From Phycisphaerae bacterium (GTDB lineage Bacteria > Planctomycetota > Phycisphaerae > SM23-33): a stretch of DNA of 64,000 nucleotides. A model generated the notes under the pieces. The model was not told the DNA's origin, made no database searches, and worked only from the letters and a program-made list of their open reading frames with translations. The translations under genes and the position numbers were made by a program. How positions within the stretch are numbered: the first letter of the stretch is position 1; each line of letters starts with the position of its first letter. Shown one piece after another: positions 1 through 8,022 of the stretch. The DNA lies in the NCBI GenBank assembly GCA_009783465.1, contig WRDM01000004.1:35231-99230 (forward strand), in the 5' to 3' direction.

Positions 1-3000
1 GTCACCGTCCCCTTCACCGCCCAGGGCGGAAACCAACCGATCATCCTCCATGCCGCCGGACTGGCCCGGCTGGCCTACTACCGCGCGATCCCCGAACAAT
101 ACGCCTTCCGCGCGGGAATCTACATCGACCGCGAATCCCTGCTCCGCCGCCGCGACGCGCAGGTCATCGTCCGACCGTCGCTCCAGATCGCCGGCACGCC
201 CGTCAGCGTCCACCTGCTCGAAAACGTCCACCTCGAAATCGCCACCACCGACCGCGAGGGCGTCCGCTCCGTCAAACGCGTCAACGACCTCACACTCTTC
301 GACGACAAGGAAACCGCCGTCTCCTTCCGCGTGCCCGACAACATCCTCGACGTCACCTGCACGTTGCGGGCCCAGATCAAAAGCATGGCCACCCGGCAAC
401 CCATCGACCTGACGGCCACGCAGAGTTTCCCGATCAATCAGATCGACACGACCGCCCACACGCAGGACCTGCACCTGATGCACGTCGACGGCGACTACAT
501 GATCGAACTGCTCGGAAAAACCGGCGAAATTCAGCCAAACCAGGCCGTCCGGGTGACGTTCAAACACCGCTTCTTCACGCAGACGATCCACGCGACGCTC
601 AAGACCGACGCCAACGGACGCATCCATCTCGGGAAACTGCCGCGGGTGGACCTCCTCCGCGCCGACGCGCCGCAGGGATTCCACCGCACCTGGACGCTGC
701 CTCGCGACCAGCGCGCGGGGCACGACGTCGTGCACGGTCAGTCGATGCACCGGGCGGAGCACGGTCAGGCGCTCGGCGTCGTCTTCGTCCCCTATCTCGG
801 CCAGGCCGACAAAGTAACGCCGGAGAATTTCTCGCTGCTGGAAACTCGCGGCGGAACGTTCGTCGTCGACCGGACCGCCGAACTCGCGCTGACCGGCGAC
901 GGCTACCTCACCACCGAAGGCCTGGCCGCGGGCGACTACAGCCTGCGACTCAAAGAAACAGGCCAGGAAATCACCATCCGCCTGGCCGCGGGCCCGGTCG
1001 TCGAAGGCTACGTCATGGGCGCCACCCGCAAACTGGAGTTCAACCGCCACGTCCCGCTGAACATCGTCGACGTCTCCGCCGACAACGACACCGTCACCAT
1101 CCAACTCGGCGGCGTGACCGAATTCACGCGAGTCCACCTCGTCGCCACACGGTATCAGCCGAACTTCTCCATCCTCGGCCACCTGTTCCTGCCCGTCGCG
1201 GGCCTCGACAGCGTGACCAGCGCCTACCCGCCGTCGCTCTACGTCAGCGGCCGCGATATCGGCGACGAATACCGCTACATCCTCGAACGAAAATCCGCCG
1301 CCAAATTCCCCGGCAACATGCTCGCCCGCCCAGGCCTGCTGCTCAATCCCTGGGCCATCCGAAAAACCGAAACCGGCACACAACAAGCCCACGCCGGCAG
1401 CGAGTACGAAATGCAGGGCGAGAACCTCGCGCGCGGAGCGGGCGGAAGGATGTTTAGCAGCAGCGCCGGCGGCCGCCCCGGAACCATCCCGCCGCACGGC
1501 GGCAATCTCGACTTCCTCTCGCAGACCTCCGCCGTACTGGCCAGCCTGACGCCCGACGAAAACGGCCTCGTCACCGTCAAGCGGGCCAACCTCGGTGCCC
1601 ATCAGCAGATCCACGTCCTCGCCGTCGACACCGAATCGTCCGTCTATCGCGAGTTGGCCCTGCCCGAGCAGAAAATGCCCTTCCTCGACCTCCGCCTCAT
1701 GAAGGAAGCGCTCCCCGCCGACAAACATTTCACCGAACGAAAACAGATCACCCCGCTACAGGCCGGCGGACAACTCGTCATCAACGACATCGGCGCCAGC
1801 CGAGTCGAAACCTTCGACTCCCTCGAATCCGTCTACCGGCTCTACTCCGCGCTCACCAACAACCCGACGCTCGCGGAGTTCAACTTCATCCTCGCCTGGC
1901 CGGGCCTGAACGACGAACAAAAACGCGAAAAATGGTCCCGATACGCCTGCCACGAACTGGCCTTCTTCCTCTACCACAAAGACCGCCCGTTCTTCGACAC
2001 GGTGATCCTGCCCTATCTCAAAAACAAAAAAGACAAAACCTTCATGGATCACTACCTGCTAGGCAACGACCAGCAGTTGAAAACATTCACCGACCCGTGG
2101 GCATACCGCCGACTCAACGCCGCCGAACGCGTCCTGCTCGCCCAACGACTCGCCGACGAATCCGCCCGGACCGCCCGGCACGTCGAGGACGTCTTCAATC
2201 TCACCCCGCCCAACGTCGAACGGTTCAACTTCCTCTACAACACCGCCCTGCTCTCAGGCGGACTCGACCGCGGCCCAAGGTTCGGCCTGCGTATACAAGA
2301 TGGCCAAAGCGCACGGGAACTCCGAACGAACCTCGAATACGCCGCCGCGGACGCGGACGGTGAGAGATCGTACGGGTACGATGCCGATGAGGATTCGCCC
2401 ATGCTCGACGCCTCCCAGGCCCCCGCGCCGATGATAGCGGAAAACGCCAAGAGCGCAGCCGCAACCCCACGCGCCGCCACAGCACAGGCGGACAAGGCCG
2501 ACCGGGCCGCCACAACGCTGCCAGGAACGACACTCCGTAGAACAGAACGACAACCAAACGATCTGATCGCCCGCGTCCCCAATTTCGCCGGCGCCGAACT
2601 CGAACTCGGGGAACGCGTGGAGGCCATGCGCCAACGTCGCGAAGCCACCCGGCAGTTCTATCGCAAACTCGAAGCCACCGAGGAACTCGTCGAAAACAAC
2701 TACTACCGCCTGCCCATCGGGCATCAAAACGAGTCCCTGATCCCGGTCAACGGATTCTGGCTGGATTACGCCAAGTATACCGATAGCAACGCCCGGCGGC
2801 TGGGCAGAGCGACCAACTTCCTCTCGCCAAACTTCATCCACGCCGCGAACACCTTCTCCGAAATGATGCTCGCCCTGGCCGTGCTCGACCTGCCCTTTGC
2901 CGCCGAAAAACACGACATGGCCATCGACGACGCAAAGCTCACCCTCAAGGCCGCCTCGCCGATGATCGTCTTCCACAAGGAAACCAAACCCGCCGCCGAC

Positions 3001-4785
3001 GGCCAGCGGGGAGCCATCCTCGTCGGGCAAAACTACTTCCGCCAGGACGACCGCCATCGCGACGAGGGCAACGAACGATTCGACAAATACGTCACCGACG
3101 AATTCCTCATCGGCGTCGTGTACGGCTGTCAGGTCGTCGTCACCAACCCCACCAGCACGCCGCGAAAACTCGACGTCCTCGTCCAGATCCCCCAGGGCGC
3201 CCTGCCGGTGGACAACACCCTCGCCACCAAGAGCATCCACGTCCAACTCGCGCCCTACGCGACGCAGACGCTCGAATACTTCTTCTATTGGCCAAAAACC
3301 GGCCAATTCACAGGCCTGCCCGTCCAGGTCAGCAAAGATGAACAACTCGTCGGCTTCGCCGAGCCGATGACGTTCAAGGTCGTCCGCGAACTGACGCAGA
3401 TCGACCGCACGAGTTGGGAATACGTCAGCCAGCACGGCTCCGGCGACGACGTGCTCGCGTTCCTCAAGGACAACAACGTCGAACGGCTGAACCTGTACCT
3501 CATCGCCTGGCGGATGGCCGACGCGAAATTCTTCGGCCAAACCCTCGCCCTGCTTCGCGACCGGCACATGTACGAAAACACGCTGTGGTCCTACGGCATC
3601 AAGCACAACGACGTGCCCGCCGTCCGCGAATTCCTGCTGCATCAAGACCACTTCGTCTATCAGTGTGGCCTGTGGCTGAGCAGCCCGTTGCTGAGCATCG
3701 ACCCCGTGACCCGGACGTGGTACCAGCACATGGAATACGCCCCGGTGGTCAACGCGCGGGCGCACCAGCTCGGCAAAACGCGAACCATCGTCAACGAACG
3801 GATTTTCCAGCAATATTCCGCCCTGCTGGAGGTGCTGAAATTCAAGCCCGCCCTCAACGACGAGGATCGATTGGCCGTCACGTACTACCTGCTGCTCCAG
3901 GACCGCGTGGAAGAAGGCTTGGCGTGTCTGAAATCGGTGGACGCAGCCAAGCTCGCCGAGCGGTTGCAGTACGATTACCTCCAGGCCTACGCGGGGTTCT
4001 ATACGGAAGATCTCGCCGCCAGCCGCGAGTTGACGACCGCGTACAAGGACTACCCGGTCGACCGCTGGCGGAAACTGTTCGAGGCCGTGGGTGTGCAACT
4101 GGACGAACTCGACGGCGCCGCCGCCGGTGTGGTGGATGAGCAGAGCCGCGACCAGGCAATGGGCAAACTCGCCGCCACCGAGCCGGGACTGGAATTCACC
4201 GTCGAGGGCGGCAAGGTGAAGATGACGTATCAGAACCTCGGCAACGCTTCCGTTCGCGTAAACTATTACCTGATGGACGTGGAACTGCTCTTCAGCAAGA
4301 ATCCGTTCGTCGAGCAAAGCGGCGCAACGAGCTTCGCGTATGTCCAGCCGAACGCGACGGCGGATCTGAAGTTGCCGGACTTCAAGGCCCATGTCGCCGA
4401 ACCCGCCGTCAAAACGTTCACGTTCGACCTGCCTAAAGAGATGGCCGGGCGTAACGTGATGATCGAAATCACCGCCGGGGCGGTCAAGCGACAGCAGGCG
4501 TACTACGCCAACACGATGGTCGTGACGATGCTCGAAAACTACGGCCAGGTGAAAGTCGCCGACGACAAAGGCAAGGCCCTGGCCAAAGCGTACGTGAAGG
4601 TCTACGCCCGCATGAAAACCGGCCAGGTGCGGTTCTACAAGGACGGCTACACCGACCTGCGAGGCCGCTTCGACTACGCCTCGCTCAACACCGACGACCT
4701 CGACAACGTCGAACGATTCTCCATCCTGGTCGTCAGCCCCGATAACGGCGCGCTCGTCCGCTCCGCCGCGCCGCCGAAACAATAG
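1..4785 (+). CDS. Giant exported-type protein of unknown function, 5' end outside window
   Basis: The frame is open from the first base, so the gene begins upstream; 1594 codons are visible before TAG. I do not recognise a defined family. The visible part looks like a string of beta-rich modules (alternating polar/hydrophobic, many PVV, TV and GxY turns), then an alpha-helical region (about residues 600-760) with many Trp, Tyr and Leu, a Gln/Ala/Arg linker (about 790-850), a second conserved-looking block with YYRLPIGHQNESL and FLSPNFIHAANTFSEMML, helical repeats, and a C-terminal beta domain resembling a carboxypeptidase-regulatory fold (GQVRFYKDGYTDLRGRFDYA). This resembles very large planctomycete surface or periplasmic proteins, sometimes related to alpha-2-macroglobulins, but no thioester motif (GCGEQ) is seen. 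The signal peptide, if any, is outside the window. Confidence 0.85.
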   Translation, partial: VTVPFTAQGGNQPIILHAAGLARLAYYRAIPEQYAFRAGIYIDRESLLRRRDAQVIVRPSLQIAGTPVSVHLLENVHLEIATTDREGVRSVKRVNDLTLFDDKETAVSFRVPDNILDVTCTLRAQIKSMATRQPIDLTATQSFPINQIDTTAHTQDLHLMHVDGDYMIELLGKTGEIQPNQAVRVTFKHRFFTQTIHATLKTDANGRIHLGKLPRVDLLRADAPQGFHRTWTLPRDQRAGHDVVHGQSMHRAEHGQALGVVFVPYLGQADKVTPENFSLLETRGGTFVVDRTAELALTGDGYLTTEGLAAGDYSLRLKETGQEITIRLAAGPVVEGYVMGATRKLEFNRHVPLNIVDVSADNDTVTIQLGGVTEFTRVHLVATRYQPNFSILGHLFLPVAGLDSVTSAYPPSLYVSGRDIGDEYRYILERKSAAKFPGNMLARPGLLLNPWAIRKTETGTQQAHAGSEYEMQGENLARGAGGRMFSSSAGGRPGTIPPHGGNLDFLSQTSAVLASLTPDENGLVTVKRANLGAHQQIHVLAVDTESSVYRELALPEQKMPFLDLRLMKEALPADKHFTERKQITPLQAGGQLVINDIGASRVETFDSLESVYRLYSALTNNPTLAEFNFILAWPGLNDEQKREKWSRYACHELAFFLYHKDRPFFDTVILPYLKNKKDKTFMDHYLLGNDQQLKTFTDPWAYRRLNAAERVLLAQRLADESARTARHVEDVFNLTPPNVERFNFLYNTALLSGGLDRGPRFGLRIQDGQSARELRTNLEYAAADADGERSYGYDADEDSPMLDASQAPAPMIAENAKSAAATPRAATAQADKADRAATTLPGTTLRRTERQPNDLIARVPNFAGAELELGERVEAMRQRREATRQFYRKLEATEELVENNYYRLPIGHQNESLIPVNGFWLDYAKYTDSNARRLGRATNFLSPNFIHAANTFSEMMLALAVLDLPFAAEKHDMAIDDAKLTLKAASPMIVFHKETKPAADGQRGAILVGQNYFRQDDRHRDEGNERFDKYVTDEFLIGVVYGCQVVVTNPTSTPRKLDVLVQIPQGALPVDNTLATKSIHVQLAPYATQTLEYFFYWPKTGQFTGLPVQVSKDEQLVGFAEPMTFKVVRELTQIDRTSWEYVSQHGSGDDVLAFLKDNNVERLNLYLIAWRMADAKFFGQTLALLRDRHMYENTLWSYGIKHNDVPAVREFLLHQDHFVYQCGLWLSSPLLSIDPVTRTWYQHMEYAPVVNARAHQLGKTRTIVNERIFQQYSALLEVLKFKPALNDEDRLAVTYYLLLQDRVEEGLACLKSVDAAKLAERLQYDYLQAYAGFYTEDLAASRELTTAYKDYPVDRWRKLFEAVGVQLDELDGAAAGVVDEQSRDQAMGKLAATEPGLEFTVEGGKVKMTYQNLGNASVRVNYYLMDVELLFSKNPFVEQSGATSFAYVQPNATADLKLPDFKAHVAEPAVKTFTFDLPKEMAGRNVMIEITAGAVKRQQAYYANTMVVTMLENYGQVKVADDKGKALAKAYVKVYARMKTGQVRFYKDGYTDLRGRFDYASLNTDDLDNVERFSILVVSPDNGALVRSAAPPKQ

Positions 4786-4806
4786 TTTCACAATAACGTT
4801 TTCATC

Positions 4807-4890
4807 GGCTTGCCGTTTTGTGCTGTAGAATGTCATGTACTGCAAAATGTTCTGTAGTTCATAACATCCGACAGCGCAAAACGGCAAACC
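4807..4890. repeat. Family A long hairpin, copy A1
   Basis: Arms GGCTTGCCGTTTTGTGCTGT and ACAGCGCAAAACGGCAAACC pair over about 20 bp around a less conserved centre. It lies between two convergent genes and ends two bases before the stop codon of the radical SAM gene. There is no T-tract next to the stem, so it is not a classical terminator. Confidence 0.85.
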
Positions 4891-4891
4891 A

Positions 4892-6004
4892 TTAATCCCC
4901 GCGGCAAAGATTCGCGGCGATTTCTTTCAACCGTTTTATCGAATGCGACAAGAACTGTTTGTACGCGGAACAAAAATAGTTATTCGATTTCCCAGCCCCG
5001 TCCACGATCCGATTGCGCCGACATCCGCCGCGGCATAATCGGAAAAACTCACACGCCTTGCACCGATCAGGCCACCCGCGCGACGCATCCACGAACCGCG
5101 CGGAATTCCCATGCAAACCAAGGATCCCATCCGTCAGAATCGAACCCAGGCGGCACTCATCCAAAACATAAAAATCACAGGGATACACCGAGCCATCCGC
5201 TTCGATCACATACTGATTCTGGCACGTCCCCCGCATATCGCACGATTCCGTCGCGACTCCCACCATGTGCGCCAGATAATTCTCGAACATTCGTATGTAC
5301 GGCTGCTGCTGTTTACACCAATCGTCATACCACAGATCGAACAGCTCGCGCAAAAACAGGCCATAATCTTCAGGCGTGAGCGAAAACGCTTGGCCGCCCG
5401 GTTCTTCTCCCAATGGATCAAGACACGGAATAAACTGTAGATAACGAAACCCGCGTTCTTTGTAAAAATGATATATACGGTTAATATCCCGCGCGGTTTG
5501 GCGATTGACCACTGTGAGAATGTTATAGTCAACGTTCAACCGGTCGAACAGCCCGGCCGTGGCCATCACCCGGCCAAACGTGCCCTCCCCTGCCACGTTT
5601 ACACGGTTGATATTATGATGTTCCTCCAACCCATCCAACGACAGGCCGACCAAAAACTTATGATTGGCGAAAAACGTCGCCCATGGTTCCGTAACCGCAT
5701 ACCCATTTGTCTGAATGGTGTTCTGAATCTGAACATCATGGACATTATATTGTTTCTGCAAGTGAATAACCGACTCGAAAAATTCCAGCCCCGCAAGCGT
5801 CGGTTCACCGCCCTGAAAACCGAACGTGCATTGGCCGTGGGCGAACGCGAGAACTTTTTCCGTCAGAACGTCCAGCGTTTCGTGGCTCATCACGCCGAAA
5901 CTCGCCTGGTCCCGCTTGGCCATCTCGTCGCAATAAAAACAATACCGGCACCGCAGATTGCACAGGCCGGAGGCGGGTTTGATTAATACGCTGATTGGAG
6001 GCAT
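4892..6004 (-). CDS. Radical SAM/SPASM anaerobic sulfatase-maturating enzyme
   Basis: The 370-residue protein has the radical-SAM motif CNLRCRYC (Cys15, Cys19, Cys22), the GGEPTL and SLDG motifs of the family, and a C-terminal SPASM region with clustered cysteines (CDMRGTC, YPCDFYVLDEC, CKACEFFRLCRGGC, FCSAY) that would hold two auxiliary Fe-S clusters. Length and motif order match anSME/AslB-type enzymes, which oxidise a Cys or Ser of type I sulfatases to C-alpha-formylglycine without oxygen. No sulfatase is present in this window, so the substrate gene must be elsewhere. The start ATG at 6004 lacks a strong Shine-Dalgarno. Its base composition is lower in GC than its neighbours, with more NNT/NNA codons. 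Confidence 0.88.
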   Translation of the reverse strand: MPPISVLIKPASGLCNLRCRYCFYCDEMAKRDQASFGVMSHETLDVLTEKVLAFAHGQCTFGFQGGEPTLAGLEFFESVIHLQKQYNVHDVQIQNTIQTNGYAVTEPWATFFANHKFLVGLSLDGLEEHHNINRVNVAGEGTFGRVMATAGLFDRLNVDYNILTVVNRQTARDINRIYHFYKERGFRYLQFIPCLDPLGEEPGGQAFSLTPEDYGLFLRELFDLWYDDWCKQQQPYIRMFENYLAHMVGVATESCDMRGTCQNQYVIEADGSVYPCDFYVLDECRLGSILTDGILGLHGNSARFVDASRGWPDRCKACEFFRLCRGGCRRNRIVDGAGKSNNYFCSAYKQFLSHSIKRLKEIAANLCRGD

Positions 6005-6030
6005 GATCGTCGCCCAATATATATACCTGT

Positions 6031-6150
6031 CCGACTTCGCGAAGACCGAGCGGGATTACGCGGATTAACGGATTAAGGATTTTTCGCTCTGTACGACAAT
6101 CCTTTTAATCCTTACATCCGTGTAATCCCGCTCGGTCTTCGCGAAGTCGG
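6031..6150. repeat. Family B hairpin, copy B1
   Basis: Outer arms CCGACTTCGCGAAGACCGAG and CTCGGTCTTCGCGAAGTCGG pair perfectly and continue inward through GCGGGATTAC / GTAATCCCGC and GGATTAACGG. The same core recurs at 42324-42479 and 55397-55518, with different outermost arms. Confidence 0.9.
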
Positions 6151-6155
6151 ATCAT

Positions 6156-6205
6156 ATAACGTTTTGCCTTACATAACATTCCACATCGCAAAACGGAAAG
6201 CCCTA
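6156..6205. repeat. Degenerate family A hairpin
   Basis: A short, eroded relative of family A: CGTTTTGCC and CGCAAAACGG arms around a TTACATAACATTCCACAT centre, lying between B1 and the end of metF. Confidence 0.5.
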
Positions 6206-6220
6206 TCGACGATCTGTCGC

Positions 6221-7174
6221 TTACAGTCCCGCCGCCTTGATGATGTCGGGGACGCAATGGTCCCAGCCGAGGGTCATCAGGTGGGCGCCCTGACACATGT
6301 CTTTCATTTCGCGGACCAGTTGGCCACAAATGTCGATGGAGATTTTCTGGCGGTCTTCCTTGGAGGCGTCGGTGAGTTTTTTGAGGATCCAGTCGGGCAC
6401 TTTCACACCGGGGACGGAGGTGTTCATGTATTTGCCCATGCCGGCGGTTTTGAGCTGCACGATACCCACGAGCACCGGCACGTTGATGCCGCGTTTGCGG
6501 ATTTCGGTCATGAATTTCTCGAACGCGGCGGGTTCGTAGACGGCCTGCGTCTGCACGTACTGGGCGCCGGCGGCGACTTTCATTTGCAGCTTGAGGATTT
6601 GCGGTTCGACTTCGTCGGCACAGGGCGTGACGCAGCAGCCTTTGAAGAATTTCGGCGAGCCTTCGAGGACGTTGGCGTTGCCCTTGGCGTCGAGGCCCAT
6701 GTCGCTGCCGTTTTCGAGCGTGGTCATGGCGCGAAGCAGGCCGACGCTGTCGAGGTCGAAGACGGGCTTGGCATCGGCGTGGTCGCCCATCGCGACGTGG
6801 TCGCCCGTCAGGGCCAGCACGTTGCGGATGCCCAGGCACCAGGCGGACAGCAAGTCGCTCTGGAGGGCAAGGCGGTTGCGGTCGCGCGTGACCATCTGGA
6901 AAATCGGTTCAATGCCGCGGTCGACGAGCATGTGGCTGATCGCCATCGAGCCGGTCCGCATGACGGCGGTTTGAATGTCCGTCACGTTCACCGCGACGAC
7001 GGTGTGTTTGAGGTATTCCTCGGCTTCGTGAAGGCATTTTTCGATACTCGTGCCCTTGGGCGGGCCGATCTCGCCGGAGACGACGAAATGGCCGGCCTGG
7101 AATTCGCGTTGCAGGCGGCTGACGGGTTCATTCGGATTCACAGGGGTATTTTCATTCAAGGCGGTTGTGGTCAT
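6221..7174 (-). CDS. metF: Methylenetetrahydrofolate reductase, MetF type
   Basis: This 317-residue TIM-barrel enzyme reduces 5,10-methylene-THF to 5-methyl-THF, feeding methionine synthesis or the methyl branch of the Wood-Ljungdahl pathway. Family signatures are the N-terminal SGEIGPPKG, the VNVTD strand, LALTGDHVAMGDH (flavin/NADH region) and the TQAVY segment. The start at 7174 is chosen because ATGA overlaps the TGA of metV, implying translational coupling; an upstream extension in the same frame has no recognisable content. It is the last gene of a minus-strand set (GltD-like, metV, metF). Short MetF proteins of this type normally act together with MetV. Confidence 0.93.
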   Translation of the reverse strand: MTTTALNENTPVNPNEPVSRLQREFQAGHFVVSGEIGPPKGTSIEKCLHEAEEYLKHTVVAVNVTDIQTAVMRTGSMAISHMLVDRGIEPIFQMVTRDRNRLALQSDLLSAWCLGIRNVLALTGDHVAMGDHADAKPVFDLDSVGLLRAMTTLENGSDMGLDAKGNANVLEGSPKFFKGCCVTPCADEVEPQILKLQMKVAAGAQYVQTQAVYEPAAFEKFMTEIRKRGINVPVLVGIVQLKTAGMGKYMNTSVPGVKVPDWILKKLTDASKEDRQKISIDICGQLVREMKDMCQGAHLMTLGWDHCVPDIIKAAGL

Positions 7175-7863
7175 TTGGAGAATTCCTCGGTTTCCATCAG
7201 TTCTTTGTGGGTCAATCGGCGGGCGCCTTTGCCGTTGCGGTCCTTGGACCACTTTTTGGCGGGGCGAACTTTGGTGTACAGTTCCAGTTTGCCGGCGGCT
7301 TGGAGCTTCTTGAAGATGAGATACCAGCCGCAATCCATGTCCTTGGACACTTCACATTTTCCGGTTTTGGTTCCGCCGCACGTGCCGTTGGTCAGGCCTT
7401 TGGAGCAGCGGACGATGGGGCAGATGCCGCCGGTTTCGGCGAGCAGGCAGTCGCCGCATCCGCCGCAGTATTCCTGCCAGACGCCCTTGGCGGTGCTGGC
7501 GTCGTAGGAAGTCGTGTTGAGGCCCGGCAGGACGGTCGCCTGAGGGGCCAGTTCGCTCATGAATCCCACGCCCACGCCGCAGGCGATGGAGAGCACGGCG
7601 TCGTACTGGTCGAGCGGTTTCTTCAACATCGCGGCGAATTCGCGGTCGCACTGACGGGTGATGCAGTCGACGTCGAACTGCACGTCGGCTCGTCCCGCCG
7701 CGGCGGCGGCAAGCTTCAGTTGGCTGGCGAGCAGGTCGGCCTGTTTCTCGCCGCCCGAGACGCACACCGTCACGCACCCGCCACAGGCCAACACCAGCAC
7801 CCGCTTGTACGGCGCCAGCATGGCGAGGATTTCTTCCATCGGTTTACGGTCTGCTACGATCAT
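7171..7863 (-). CDS. metV: Zinc/Fe-S protein MetV (MTHFR C-terminal type)
   Basis: The 230-residue protein matches the methylene-THF reductase C-terminal (MetV) family: an N-terminal Rossmann-like part beginning LVLACGGCVTVCVSGGEKQA and a cysteine-rich tail (YCGGCGDCLLAETGGICPIVRC, NGTCGG, KCEVSKDMDCGW) that binds metal or a cluster. In acetogens and sulfate reducers MetV pairs with MetF and is needed for reductase activity. The start ATG at 7863 has an AAGGAGAAAAG Shine-Dalgarno. It overlaps metF by four bases and follows the GltD-like gene by about 140 bp, a gap largely filled by a hairpin repeat. Confidence 0.92.
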   Translation of the reverse strand: MIVADRKPMEEILAMLAPYKRVLVLACGGCVTVCVSGGEKQADLLASQLKLAAAAAGRADVQFDVDCITRQCDREFAAMLKKPLDQYDAVLSIACGVGVGFMSELAPQATVLPGLNTTSYDASTAKGVWQEYCGGCGDCLLAETGGICPIVRCSKGLTNGTCGGTKTGKCEVSKDMDCGWYLIFKKLQAAGKLELYTKVRPAKKWSKDRNGKGARRLTHKELMETEEFSK

Positions 7864-7944
7864 TCTTTTCTCCTTCAGAACACACTGCCCCGCCGGTTTC
7901 ACGGCGTTAGACGACAATCAATATTTTGTTACAAGGAACCGTTT

Positions 7945-8022
7945 TCGTTGATTCGTTAACTCGTTGATTCGTTAATTGGTCAGTCGTTTTCCGAGTTAAC
8001 GTATTAACGTATCAACGAATTC
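7945..8022. repeat. Family H hairpin overlapping the end of the GltD-like gene
   Basis: Repeats of CGTTGATTCGTTAACTCG face ACGTATTAACGTATCAACG. The right arm encodes the last residues and the stop codon of the adjacent minus-strand gene (peptide MNSLIR then TAA), so the repeat defines the C-terminus of that protein. Confidence 0.75.

Noticed and set aside
2254-4887. 877-codon open frame on the minus strand
   Set aside because: It is the antisense shadow of the large plus-strand gene (1-4785); its product is Val/Gly/Arg-rich low-complexity sequence, caused by the codon bias of GC-rich DNA.
6164-7507. 447-codon plus-strand frame opposite metF/metV
   Set aside because: The opposite strand has the recognised enzymes with Shine-Dalgarno sites and an ATGA overlap; the plus-strand product has no family motif.
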